Source: Sternotherus odoratus
Taxonomy: Eukaryota > Chordata > Testudines > Kinosternidae
Reading direction: 5' to 3'
Length of the DNA stretch: 64,000 nt
NCBI GenBank assembly: GCA_032164245.1
Contig: JAVMKO010000003.1
Location: forward strand, 34,161,390 to 34,225,389
Shown here in pieces: positions 33,900 to 45,885 of this stretch. Below the pieces are notes generated by a model. That model had not been told where the DNA came from. It did not search any database and saw only the letters and a list, made by a program, of their open reading frames with translations. The position numbers were made by a program, and so were the translations under genes. Positions within the stretch are counted from its first letter, which is position 1. The number at the start of each line of letters is the position of its first letter.

Positions 33900-34940
33900 C
33901 AGTAAAACCTCGATATAATGGACTAATTTGGGCGAGGGGGTGTCCGTTAAAGCCGAAAGTCCATTATTTAATAATTAAAAAAAACCCGAGCTGTCGGAGC
34001 AGCAGCCCGCCCGAATTAGTCCGTTATATCAAGGTTTTACTGTATCACGGCAGCCGGGAGCCGTGAGTCAGCCCGCCCGGGTCCCAGCTGCTGGGACCCG
34101 GGCGGCAGCCAGGAGCCTTCAGCGAGCCCGCCCGGGTCCTGGCTGCTTGGACCCGGGCGGCAGCCAGGACCTGGCAGCCAGCCCGCCTGGGTCCCGGCTG
34201 CTGGGACTCGGGCGGGAGCCGAGAACCGGCAGCCCGCCCACTGGCGGGACTCGGGCGGGAGCCGGCAGCCAGCCTGCTGGCTGCTGGGACCCGAGCGGCA
34301 GCCGGGAGCCGGCAGTGAGCCCTCCTGCTGCCGGGACCCGGGCGGCAGCTGGGAGCCGGCAGCGAGCCATCCCACTGCCGGGACCCGGGCGGCCGCCGGG
34401 AGCTGGCAGCGAGCCCTCCCGCTGCTGGGACCCGGCAGCTAGCCAGCCCTCCAGCAAGCGGGAGCTGGGAGCAGCCAGCCCGCCCGCAGGCGGGACCCAG
34501 GAGCCGGCAGCCCGCCCGCAGGCGGGAGCCGGCAGCCCGCCCGCAGGTGGGAGCCGGAGCAGCCAGCCCACCCGCAGGCGGGAGCCGGGAGCCAGCAGCC
34601 AGCCCTCAGGCGGGAGCTGGGAGCTGCCAGCCCGCCCGTAGGTGGGAGCCGGGCGGTAGCCGGCAGCCAGCCCGCCCGCAGGCGAGACAGGGCAGCCAGC
34701 CAGCCTGCCTGCAGGCGGGAGCCGGCAGCCAGCCCGCCCACAGGTGGGACCTGGGCGGGAGCTGGCAGCCAGCCAGCCCGCCTGCAGGTGGGACCCGGGC
34801 GGGAGCCGGCAGCCAGCCCGCCTGCAGCTGGAACCCGGGCGGCAGCCAGGAGTCGGCAGCCAGCCCACGAAAAACGGATTTGGGATGCATCGGAAATTTT
34901 GTCTGTTGCATCCAAAGTCCGTTAAATCGGGGTTTTACTG
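33900..34940. mobile_element. Tigger/pogo-like non-autonomous element with minisatellite
   Basis: The left end CAGTAAAACCTCGATATAAT and right end ATCGGGGTTTTACTG are inverted repeats, with TA on both sides (33898-33899 and 34941-34942), as expected of Tc1/mariner-class Tigger elements. A third, internal copy of the end (ATATCAAGGTTTTACTG, ending 34042, then TA) closes a small palindromic MITE at 33900-34042. The sequence between 34045 and 34890 is a GC-rich minisatellite. No transposase gene. Confidence 0.85.
34045..34870. repeat. GC-rich minisatellite in Tigger-like element
   Basis: Built from GGGAGCCGGCAGCCAGCCCGC and GGGACCCGGGCGGCAGC-type words. Unit length changes along the array (about 60 bp at left, about 30-45 bp at right), indicating at least two expansion phases. 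Reading frames of up to 249 codons occur on both strands and are artefacts. Confidence 0.9.
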
Positions 34941-34989
34941 TACTTCAATACTTTAGTTAGTCTTTAAGGTGCCAGAGGAATATTTTCAA

Positions 34990-37900
34990 ACACTGCATGC
35001 TAATACTGGAAAGGTAAGCTCCCTCATGTGAAGTATTTCTTATCACTGTAGCACCCTTTTAAAAAAAAAAAAAAATTCTCCAGAACAACTTTCTTGCTCC
35101 TATTGGATTTATCACGTTTTCTCTCTTAAATTGTGTTGATCTTTTCAATAAAACGCCTTTTCTTAAATACTCTTTAGGTGGAAAGAGTATTTCCACCTAA
35201 ACTCCAGGAAAATTATTTGAGATTCTTTTCTTCCCTATACTTTGGCAGAATATTGCTTATGAAAGACTGCCAGTCTATAATTTGCAAAAGCAGACTAGCA
35301 CAGCAATGTGTAACCAGATCTAAGTGAGAAGGATTTTGAACTAGTTACTATTTACATTTGTTCACACCCACAACTATTTGAAAGTAAATAGAACAAATTT
35401 GCTTCCGCATGTGAAAGTTATATATCAATTTAATTATAATGTATTCATCTCATATTTAAAAGGCTTATTGAAAAGGACTGTATTTATATTAAGTATAACG
35501 AATAAGCAATACATTTCTATGCTCTTTTTGTTATGGGAACAAGTATTCTGTTCATTTTAAAAATGCTCGTCAGATATTTAGTTGGTACCAATTAATGGAA
35601 CTTGATTGACTTCAATGGTGCTGGACCAATTTACACTACATTAGGATCTGGTCAGTAACAGAGACCCTGCTCCTTTAACATGTGCCCTGTAGACTTTGTA
35701 TGAAGTATGGAGGGGATCCTTGCATTTAGAATATGAGTGTAACATGTGAATATGGAAATCTTTGACTTCTTACTTTTATTCAAAAGAAAGATTTTTCCAG
35801 TTATTACTGACTAATATACTGGTTAACATTGTTCTTCCAAAGTGCCAATATTACTTTGCCTTTGTGCATGACACTAAAAAGTTACCATAGAAGCTCCAAA
35901 TTATCCTAGATACCTTTATTTAAAACTAAAACTAAGGAAACCAAATAAATGCAGTTTGATGCTAGACACTGTTGAAAATCATTGTAGTGTCTAAATAAGG
36001 GTTTAATAACCTAACATTAGGTTTCAGCTTTGGAAATCTTGGCCATAATGATATTGTGTTAATTCTCCTATAACTACACTTCATTGTGACTGAAAATGTG
36101 AATAGACATGCAAAAAGAGTTTGTTGCTTCAATAAAGCTATAAGCCTCAATTATAAGTGCCATTTGTTTGTTGCCTTCCAATGTACCAATAACGGGTTTG
36201 TGCCAAGCAGGATGACTCATCCCAGGAAAAAATGGCTGACTACAGAATCAGAAAACTGAAGAACTCTCACTTAGCCTGACATAGCTTCATGGTGGCTACT
36301 TGCAAGGATGATTAATATTAGGGAGGTTCAGACAAACATACCCCCATCTTCCATTCCACAAATATAATTTGTGAGCTTATCATATTTTTTAAACATTCTA
36401 GGCTAACATTTTTATATGACTATTTTTGTCTACAGTAGAGTTAAAGTGGTGTTTACAGCTATGTTAATTAAATTGCATGATTAACAGAATTTGCACCACT
36501 ACTCATTTTCCCAGTATAAAGAAACCCACTCTGAACTGCTCAGTCCTCCCTTTTGTCCAGCTGTTCAGGAAAGCCACAGAGTCTACAGCTTTAAAAACTC
36601 TGATCAATGATCATATGGAAAGACTGGATGGCCCAGGTTGTAAAACAACTTAATACCTGGGAGTGGGAATGGTTTCCACCATTTTTAAAACTAGTCCAGT
36701 AAAAGAAAACCATACATTATGAAGGCAAAAATTATGCCTTGACATGTGTACTTGCACAAGGAGGGGAGAGGGCATAAGGTTCTCACTTTCTCCCCTGTGA
36801 GGGTTACATGTCCAGTATGCCTCAGCATGTATGGGACAGTGGCCCCTGTGAAAGTACTACTCCCATCCTCCATGGGAACAGGCAGAATGGTAGATCTGTC
36901 TCCTCTCTTTTGAAATGTGTCAGTCAGCACAACTGAGTCCGTATGGAAATGGAAAGTAATTTACTACTTATTTAGCCATATAGCGGATTCCTTGGCTCCT
37001 CATTGCTCCAGGAGAGAGTAGAGAATCAGGACTTAGTAATAATTCTATCTTTGGTCTTCTTATACAACAATTTGCAATCTAGCCCTGAGGACTATTTTGC
37101 ACCTTATCTGTAGTCTATTTTGTTTTCTGGTGGACTCCATACCCATGCAGATCCATAGAGATTTCAATGTGCAACTAGTTACAGGAGTGAGACCTTTCTT
37201 TGGCTGTTGTGTTGATTTTTCCACAATATCACAGAATATTAAAACTGCAAAACAGTATTAGTTGGGTAACCACAAATGTTTTCACTCAGGATTCAACTCT
37301 AATCCAAAACATAACATGAATTTCCTTTCTGTATTTCTGTACTATGGTATTTGAGTTTAGAATCAAGCCTTCAATTGTAAATGCTTTAAATTTTATTAAA
37401 ATTCATTTTGAATTATTTAAAACAAATACACAGAAAATATGGTGTCCATTTTTTAAATTATGCTACTGAGAGATGTAATGTACATTAAGTGACAGCATAA
37501 TTGAGACATAGCTTTCAAAGTAACTACATTAAGATCATAAATAACAGAGGTTCCCTGGTTAATGTATTATCTGAGTTAAGAATATATATTAATGTAAATC
37601 CTTTGTGTACTTATGGGAGAATGGACTCCATAATTTATTGCTTGCAGCCTTTGCAATGAGTTACACAGCCATGTTATATGAAGTTAAAAAAACAATCATG
37701 TTAACGGTAAACCTTCTAAACATACTGGATATGTCTTTATTTTTAAACCTTTCAAATTCACAGATAATGGCAACAAGAAACATTTACACACTTTAACATC
37801 TTACTGTATGCTAATTTAGGACCAGAATTTTCCACCCTTCATTAAATTGAGAAGTGTCTTATTCTGTATGTAGTCCTACTGAAATCAATGGAATACCAAT

Positions 37901-40282
37901 GGGGGGAAAAAAGAATTACTCGTTGTATGGCAGAATTTAGCCTGTAATAAATAAATAAGCACAAGTGGTACCAATGAGAAACTGCTCGGCCATGCTTTAG
38001 AGGGATTTCAAAACAGTATAAAATATTTCACATGGTTAGACCCAATTTATTTTCAATATATTTCTAAAACACCTATTGTATAGCATAGCCGGTACAGAAT
38101 GTCACAGCAAAGACTCTTTAGGACCTAAATTTTGCAAGGTGAAGCTGATTCTAGCCCCAATACAGCAGAGTAGTTAGTATCTGCTTAATGTTAATTCCAT
38201 TCCATTGATTTCAGTAGGACTACTGAAGTGCTTCAAGTTAAGCAAATATTTAGCGGCTTTGCTGACTGGAGTCCAAGTGTTCTGCATCTTCCGGCCCCTA
38301 AAAGCAAATGAATAAAAAACATGCGACAGGCAGTAAACAGAGAAACAAAACCCACCTTTGCAATCTTTTGCATATGAACACATTTTATTTTCTGGACTGC
38401 AAAATAAATGCCAACAAATCCCTGAGTAAAACAGCCTATTTCATTTAGAAGATTAACACCATGACTTATTCATAGTTATGCAAGAAGAAACCTACAGCTG
38501 TAACAGAAGTTTTCTGACTCAGTGCACAATCTGTATACCAGCTACCATGGTAACTGAAGATGGAAAAGAAACTGAAATTATTAAATCTTGAAATATATTT
38601 TCAATAAATTATACACGTACATACAAATATGAGCATACATAAAGATACAACATCAGTGTTTCACTTTTTTTTCTTTTCTGTCTGTCCTGGTCTCCTTTTC
38701 CCCCTCCTTTAGTCTTCATTTTACAAAATAAGTTTTGCTACTATTCAAAATTATAAACTACTCCATTGCATCACATATAAACACCAGTTTTAAATCATTT
38801 AATTATAAATGCAGTAAAGAATGGGCACATATATGTCAAAATTATGATAATCAGTGGTCTGAGAAGAATATATTAAGATCACTGAAATTCTTGTAATTAA
38901 TAGCTCTCTATCTATAATTAGGTTAGAAAGGACTTTGAGATATCTTGGTAGTGATATCCAATGAAAATCTCTTTCAATATTAAATTCCATATTAAATATT
39001 ACTCCATATTATTTAACATTCTTTTCTTTAAAAGCTCCATTTTACCCTTAAATTTGACTGAATTTGTCTTGCTAATAACAAATGATATAAGGAATCACAC
39101 ATCTGTCATATCTTTAGTCTGTTCTATGGTATGGGAACTTATGTAGACTCCTCAAAAAAAGGAACTTTACTCTTGTGCAAATATCAGTGATATTTACAAG
39201 TTTAATATCCACAGGGAGAAGTTTTTTTAAGTGTAGGACTTCAAATAAACAGAAAGACACTGAATCATATGGCTAAGGAATGTCTGAAACCTCAGATATT
39301 CAATATAAATTTATTGACAGCTATTGTCTCCCATCAGCACATTCACGAGCACCATCCATCCTATGCAGTGAATGATCTAGGAGTTGAGGGGGAGCGGGGG
39401 GGGGGGGGGCAGTATGTGATCATGAAATCATATATTGAATCATAATACAGTCACAGGGATCCAATAAAGATTCCATGGGCAACTTTAACTCTAACATTTC
39501 CCAATTTGAGTGTCTGACATTGTCATTTTAACAATGTTCTTTTAACAAACTTTGTATATAATTCCTATAGATGAGTTCTAATAACTTATGGAAGTCATGA
39601 ACATGTGGATCACCAAGCCCAGGTCTCAGGCTGATAGGAGATCAATCTTTTAGCTGGTCACAGATGGAAGCAAGCATTTTTTGATGCCATGGTTACTATG
39701 GCATTGGCAAATCTGAGCCATTTAATACTAGTTGGAGAGAAAAATTCTACAGGAGGCACATTATTTGAAGTGATTCGCTTTTCCCACCAATAATCCATCT
39801 TGCTTGGGTTCATAGGTTTGGCCAGTTGCTTCTCCTCCAGGTGGTGATTTAGATAGGAAAGAGAATGCTAGGAGATAAGTTGTTTAATGTAAAGAAAATT
39901 AAGTGATGTGTGTCATTTTCTAACTGCTAACATTTAGGACAGTTGTCTGCCACTGCTTCTTCAAAAGGTTTCTTAGCAGTATTGAATAACATGGAGGGAA
40001 AAGACTAAACTTGTGGAACTCTACAGGTTAGTATTTTACAACAGAGGAACAGTTGTACATACAAGCTCTGTAGGTTTGGTCTGAGAAGAAGGATCTGATC
40101 CATAGTAGGGCATTTTAGTTTACCTCTGCATCTGCTTAGAAGTGTAACAGGAGTATTTGTTGATCAATTCTATTAAGTACTGTGGAGAAGAACAGAGAGA
40201 TGTGCATAGAAGTCCTTTCCTTGTCTACAAAATCAACAGGTGCTATATTGAAACTATGTCTCGGCAGCAACATTTAGAGAGG
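34990..40282. other. Long AT-rich stretch, no gene seen
   Basis: About 5.3 kb without a recognisable gene, RNA or transposon end. Short frames only. A run of 13 or more G occurs near 39399. Confidence 0.55.
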
Positions 40283-40290
40283 AAGAAGGG

Positions 40291-40845
40291 CAGGGGTGGC
40301 AGTAAGGGGGTCTGGCCCGGTACGGCATGCTGATAAAAGGTAGCCGCCAGTACCGGCCCAAACGCTCACTTTAACGGCACTGCCCATTTTGCACCCCTGA
40401 TTGGCGGCCCTTCCGGGTCCGTACCAGCGGGGCTGTCAATGCGGGGTGGTGCAATAGGAGCAGTGATGACCCGGCAGGGTGGTCGATGGGGGGTGCAAAA
40501 GAGGCAGCGAGGTTGAAGCACTGCCGTGACAGCACTTTAATGTCGCTACCCCTTTAGCCTCCTGGCCAAGAGGGGAGGGGGAGAAGTAACTTCCCCCGGG
40601 CTGTGATTTAAAAGGGCCTGGGGCTCCGGCTGCTGGTGGTGGCTGGAGCTGTGAGCCCTTTTAATTGCCACTGGACCCCTGGCAGCGAGGGCCAGGGAGC
40701 ACAGATGGACTGGCTGGGTGGCCTGCTAGTCACACCTGCTGACCCACTAGTCACGCCCCTTCCACCTGAGACCCTGCACCTTCTGGGGGAAAGGGGGGAA
40801 AGTGGGCACCATACCGGTAAGAGCTGTATTTTACTTTCACCTCTG
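40291..40845. mobile_element. Non-autonomous hAT transposon
   Basis: Ends CAGGGGTGGCAGTAAG (40291) and, on the opposite strand, CAGAGGTGAAAGTAAA (from 40845) are inverted repeats. They are flanked by AAGAAGGG (40283-40290) and CAGAAGGG (40846-40853), 7 of 8 identical. The interior is GC-rich with paired CCGGTACGGCA-type words near both ends. No transposase. It sits at the 5' edge of a tRNA SINE. Confidence 0.88.
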
Positions 40846-40853
40846 CAGAAGGG

Positions 40854-40975
40854 ATAATTGGTCCAGTGATTAAGGTGCTAGCCTGTGACTTGGGAGACTA
40901 GTTCAACTCACTGCTCTATTCAAGATTTCCCATGTGACCTTGGAGATGTCACTTCAGTAATGGGGGAAAACCAAT
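40854..40975 (+). mobile_element. tRNA-derived SINE, partial
   Basis: A-box region TTGGTCCAGTGATTAAGGTGC and B-box region GACTAGTTCAACTCACTGC are followed by ttcccatgtgaccttggagatgtcact, the usual continuation of this turtle SINE group. No clear CR1 tail remains. The head is separated from its upstream bases by the hAT at 40291-40845. Confidence 0.75.
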
Positions 40976-41052
40976 TATTCGTAAAAATGGAGCTCACAAG
41001 TATGTAAAACATTGTGTGATGTTATGATGGTACAGTAATTGGAGAAAGATAG

Positions 41053-41171
41053 GTGCCACAGTCAGAGGGGATACAGGTAAACATTGCAGCTTATTCTGTA
41101 CATGTTGGTGCACATTAACCAGAAACAAGAATAAGCTGCAGTGTTTACTGTATTCCCTCTGACTGTGGCAC
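41053..41171. repeat. Inverted repeat, arms about 43 bp, loop 32 bp
   Basis: Arm 41053-41096 (GTGCCACAGTCAGAGGGGAT...) pairs with 41129-41171 with only a few mismatches and one gap. Too short for a typical MITE with a coding ancestor and without visible terminal duplications. Transcribed, it would form a long imperfect hairpin. Confidence 0.9.
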
Positions 41172-41640
41172 CCACAACTCCCACATGGTGAGGGGCGAAA
41201 TGAAAAGTAGAAAAAAAGAGAGAAGGAAGGAAGTGACAAAGATGACAATGAAGCCTGGGAGAGAGGAAAACAAAAGTGAGAATGTGATAGAGGGGGAAGA
41301 AGGTAAGTGTATGGGGGGGGGGGAGCAGTAAAGGAGAGATGTGACAAAATACAGGGTGGGGAAAATGAGGGAGGGATGTGCAAGAGAATAAAAGGAGAGA
41401 GAGAAAGTAACAGAAACATGCCATCTCACACTGTCTCCCACATCTTTCGTCAGGTGGGGTGAAATGGGATACAAAAGGAAATTATTTATTCCTTATGGCA
41501 GCATTGGACAATGGCAAGAGATGCTTAACTGACTAGAATCTCTTTATTAAGAATATTTCATATTGTTAACCGGATTTATATCCCTATTAGGATTCTCTCT
41601 CTTACTTCATGTTTATTTATTTTTCCTTAAGAATCTATGC
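41172..41640. other. Purine-rich sequence, no gene seen
   Basis: G/A-rich on plus (including GGGGGGGGGG near 41317); the minus-strand Ser/Pro/Leu-rich frames of 109-141 codons follow from this composition. Confidence 0.55.
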
Positions 41641-41649
41641 AAAGGGAAC

Positions 41650-42020
41650 TTTGGGAAATCTTAAGTAAATTATGTACAGCACATTCCCTTTACCCACTGT
41701 TTCATTAACCTTTTCAAGGAATTCAAGTAGGTCAAAGAGACAATTTATCTCAACAGAAACGGCTGGTTTGACCTTATCCAAATGTAGTATTACACCAGCT
41801 CATATTACTTTCTCCATCTGTTTCCTTGAAATGGAGTTGAGATGCACTAGTCTGTAATTCTTGGGATCAACCTAGGTTTGTTTTCTGAAGATAAACAATA
41901 CACTGGCAACTTTCCAGCTTCCTGAAATCAGTGCTGAGTTTCAGGATATTTTCCTAGGTTCCTCATAATACACAGGCAATGGTTTTGTTCTCTCCTTTAT
42001 AATGTAGCTTTCTTTTTCAA
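41650..42020 (-). mobile_element. Old CR1/L3-like LINE fragment, antisense
   Basis: Plus-strand blocks cactgtttcattaacctttt, caaggaattcaagtagg, gtctgtaattcttgggatc and caactttccagcttcctga follow, in order, the antisense of the CR1 reverse transcriptase region. Highly diverged, frame broken. Confidence 0.7.
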
Positions 42021-45000
42021 AACTTAGTGCACAAATATTTCCCTACCTCTCTTCTCATGAACTACAATAGTATTCGGCAACCCCCAGCAACCGAGACACT
42101 GCAGTAAGATAATGAACTATTTCAGGTTATTAACTTAGAATACTGTGTTACTAAGAGTTTTGAAATGCCTCAAAGCAGACTCCATAGCCTTTCTTCTCTG
42201 CTGTCATGTGCCCTATATACTAATTAAACAGTGAGTAAAATGCTATCCAGTAAATGGTGATTAATAGCATTTTCAAGTCACTTTGAATGGTATGAATTAC
42301 TGTACAGAGAGAAAGATAGTGAAGAAACAAGCTCTCTGAATACTATTCCGTACGCCCTTGCCTCTTATACACAATTCTCCTAACACATATGAAAATTATC
42401 TGCTGAAAACAAAGGCCAGACTCACAGTGCATTGAATTTTTTTACTTTGTCCTTCAGCTTTTAACCATCTTCTCATTGTTTAAAGTTTTCTCTTTAAATC
42501 TGACCACCATTCTGGTGATCCCTGGATAAATTTCCTAATAAGATTTACCAATTATCATTGTCCTATGACATTTTATCCAAGGATTCTCCCACATCAAACT
42601 GTGCCAGAACCAGCCAACCAAAACTACCTAAAAAGTCTCATTACAAATATTTCCTTTATATCCATGGATTCTGTGATGCTAGTTAATGAGGTGTCCACTC
42701 ATGCCAGAGCCACAGGCCAATTCACTTGTGTTTTAGTACAGATCAAAGTGAGCATTAAATGTGCAAATGTATTTCATACTTAAACTTCATGAAAACTTGC
42801 ATTGTTTTCACTTGTGCGTGTCCTGCTGTAATGAAAAAGGCAAACACTTACATTGTGTATACTCCTGTAACTAAATAACCCAAACAGGGAAGAAGCCTTG
42901 TGGAAATGGAAAAGATGAACTTTAAAAGGCAAGTGTTAGTTTCAAAGTCAGTGGTCCGTGTGTGTGATGACTGGAGATCAAGGACTCAAAATGCATTCTT
43001 CACTCTCCATCATCAAAGGAAAAGCCCACGTGGGCAAGAACACTGTCATCTTGTTTTTTGTCAGAAGAAGCTATAAATATGGATTCAGAAATCTTTAGAC
43101 TGTTTGGACTCTTACAGGGAAGTGTACCAGATGCAAAGCGGAGATCCTGAGAAGCAATCTGGGTATCCTGGAAAGAAAGAATTTTGGGAAACTGGCAATT
43201 TATTACATCACATCCACCATTTGGAATTACAACACGTGACTCACCGGTGCATATATTTTACCTGCTTTAACCTCTCAATAACTCATTTCCTTTTCTTAGC
43301 TCAGAAATCTATAACTAGTTTGCTATAGAATTGACTACCAGCATTGTCTTTGCTGTAAGATCTAGAGTACCAATTGAGTTGGGGTAAGTGACTGGTCTCT
43401 TGGTACTGGGTACAACCTCGATGAAGGGTGATGACTGGTGTAAATGACCTTTTTAATCACAAAATTCAGTTTTGGTGGGTGGAGGGCAAGACAGACTGGG
43501 AAGTCCAAGGGGACTATCTGTTACTCCATGGTAAGACTGTTACAGTGATTCATGACTACACATGTTGTTACTGGTTTGGTGAAATCTAATTATAGATAAT
43601 ACCACCAGTTTGGAGTGTCTGTGCTTGTTTTCTGGCAATATGCCCTGAGATAGGCACTCGTAGTTGTGAGCCACTTCAGATAACGTGACAGACTCCTTAA
43701 CTTTATCACCCATCACCTAAGATCTGTCTCTCTCCTGATGGAGCATCTTTATGAAAGATGCTGAAAGTTTGCTCTGGTAAGCTAGTCAGTTACACTGCCT
43801 GAGAGACATTTGTTTGTGGAAGGATAATAATAGGCTGGGATTACACTGCAGTGACCAATTTTTTATTCCTGAAAGTTGTCAGGAGTCTTGGGGGCTGATT
43901 CTAATGATTCCTTAATCCATCACAGCAGCAACTGTCAATGTGTAGCCAAGAACTGCCATACCCTTATGATTTGTATGGTCTTGACATCTCACACATTTGT
44001 TCTCTTGAACTTGTCTCACGAAACAGCCATTTCTGCTTACATATTTTGTTTTTTAAGCTTCTGGTATAAAGATAAAAACATGCTACAAATCTAGGGGAAT
44101 TAGATAGTAACTAGACAAAGGTTAAATGAACCTCAATAAACATGTTCATACCAATAGCCATATTGTTAGGGATACAAAAAAAAAGTGTCATAGTTTACTA
44201 TGCTCTGATCTCAGTTCAGAATACATACTGTACTACTTGTAATATACCGATAGCTGGATCACTATTTGAGTACATCAAGCTTTCCTATGACCTCCTATGG
44301 ACAGCATGTCTTTACTTGATCAATAGCAATATTTTTGCCAACACCAAGTACGTTTTTCAGGCTTTGCTCACAATTAGTATACAGTCAACTCAGCACAAAC
44401 TATGAAATTCCAAAGTCTCCTGCTGAATTCCATGTTTTTTATACATGGAGTATGGTATGGCAAAAAAATTCTGTCTGCATTTTATAACAGTGTATTTCTA
44501 CTTCTACTGCAAGAGTATTCCAGAAACATACTTGCAAATAGACTATATTTATATAAGTAAATTAGAGATGGTAACAAGAAGCAAAATTTAGATCTGGATT
44601 TCAAATTGTGCAAGGTATCATGGGCCATTATAAAGGCAGAAATTATAAAAGGGATTTGTGAAAAATTCTGATCTGGACCTATGTTCAAATTATTATGCTC
44701 CAAAAGATGAGAAGTGCATATTCAGGAAAGGTTTTGGGTCACCCATCTCTTATATAAATAATGAAGAAAAACTGTTCTTCTAAACAAGGACTAAAACCAA
44801 ACCAATTTTGGAAGATGCAAGCATTGCATGTTAGAAAATCATATCTGCATAATTTATTGGTTTACATTAATTAGGCAGGCAGCCAGCATTGTATCATATG
44901 TTCATCTGACCTTGAAATTGCAAGCAAAGAAGTCTTCAGCAACAACATTTATATTTTATTTTAAATGGACAAAAATGACTTATTAGGTTTGGGATCCATA

Positions 45001-45180
45001 GCAGGTTTAAAGCAAATAGATTTAAGGGTTAAAATTAAAGAACAAATTATTTTTATTCTCTTGATTGTCCCTTTGGAACTGAAACAGTTTCAGAAGTCTC
45101 TGGTCATTTCATGGAGGTTCTCCCTCCTCTCCCCAAGAAATCTCTTGTTCCTAAAAGGAGTTAGTTTTAAGATCAGCCAA
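42021..45180. other. AT-rich sequence, no gene seen
   Basis: About 3.1 kb. 43490-43800 is less AT-rich and may be an old repeat, but I cannot place it. Confidence 0.5.
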
Positions 45181-45181
45181 A

Positions 45182-45207
45182 AAACAACAACAACAACAAC
45201 AACAAAA
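45182..45207. repeat. (AAC)n microsatellite
   Basis: Seven to eight AAC units. Confidence 0.95.
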
Positions 45208-45789
45208 CCCCACCTCCACACTCAGATACAGAAAAAGGCCAACTTTAACTATATTTTTGGTTGTTAAATAACCTATTGCAGGTGCAAAAGTCAATGGGTC
45301 ATCTTTCATTTTCAAGTGAAATAGAAGTAGGAGTAAATGTTCAGAAAAAAACAGGCTTGAAATTTATTTCTGGACTATCTAATGTTCTCTGTGTATGAAT
45401 ATGCATTTGTTTCATAAATATATTTCTCTATATTTATATTCAAAATAATAATTTAATAATTGTTCTAAGACATTACAATACTTTATTACTGTCTGAATCT
45501 GTGCAATAATTTCTGCCTAGCTGTATAGATCAACACCACTAGATGTTATTTATTGCTGCATAATTCACACACACTCATGTGTGCTTGCTTAATTATAAGA
45601 AGCTCTTTCATTGTATGCTATTGTGGGAGAATGTAAACAGAACACCAAAACACAGCAAATACAGCATTACCCACTTCTGAATGCCTACGTCACTGATAAA
45701 ATAGCTCATTTCCATTCTGCACCATTAGGAATAAAGCAATTATGTGAGTTAAAAAGCATCAGACTATTGATTCCTGTGATTAGGTCACA

Positions 45790-45885
45790 AAACTGGGAAT
45801 CAGGTGATTCTAGTCCTCGCTCTCCTAATGACTGATTACTTAAAACACAGGCTACATACTTAATCTCTCTTTGAATTTTGAGAGT
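45790..45885 (+). mobile_element. MIR/tRNA-SINE-like relic
   Basis: aactgggaatcaggtgattctagtcctcgctctcctaatgac resembles, by short blocks such as GGGAATCAGGTGATTCTAGT, the central part of CORE-type tRNA SINEs. Weak but consistent word order. Confidence 0.4.

Larger units (their letters stand above)
33744..34977. mobile_element. Penelope-like element, inverted arms, split by a Tigger-like insertion
   Basis: The left arm (33744-33861, minus orientation) and right arm (33859-33899, resuming at 34941-34977) are inverted copies with hammerhead-like cores meeting at a GCATGC centre. A 9-bp direct repeat GAATATTTT flanks the whole (33735-33743 and 34978-34986). The right arm is interrupted at gcttaTA by the Tigger-like element, so the PLE inserted first. 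Confidence 0.85.

Noticed and set aside
34037..34960. Frames of up to 249 codons in the GC-rich tract
   Set aside because: Minisatellite in a Tigger-like element; open frames occur on both strands in several phases.
41145..41474. Minus-strand Ser/Pro/Leu-rich frames of 109-141 codons
   Set aside because: Follow from a purine-rich plus strand; no domain and three overlapping phases.
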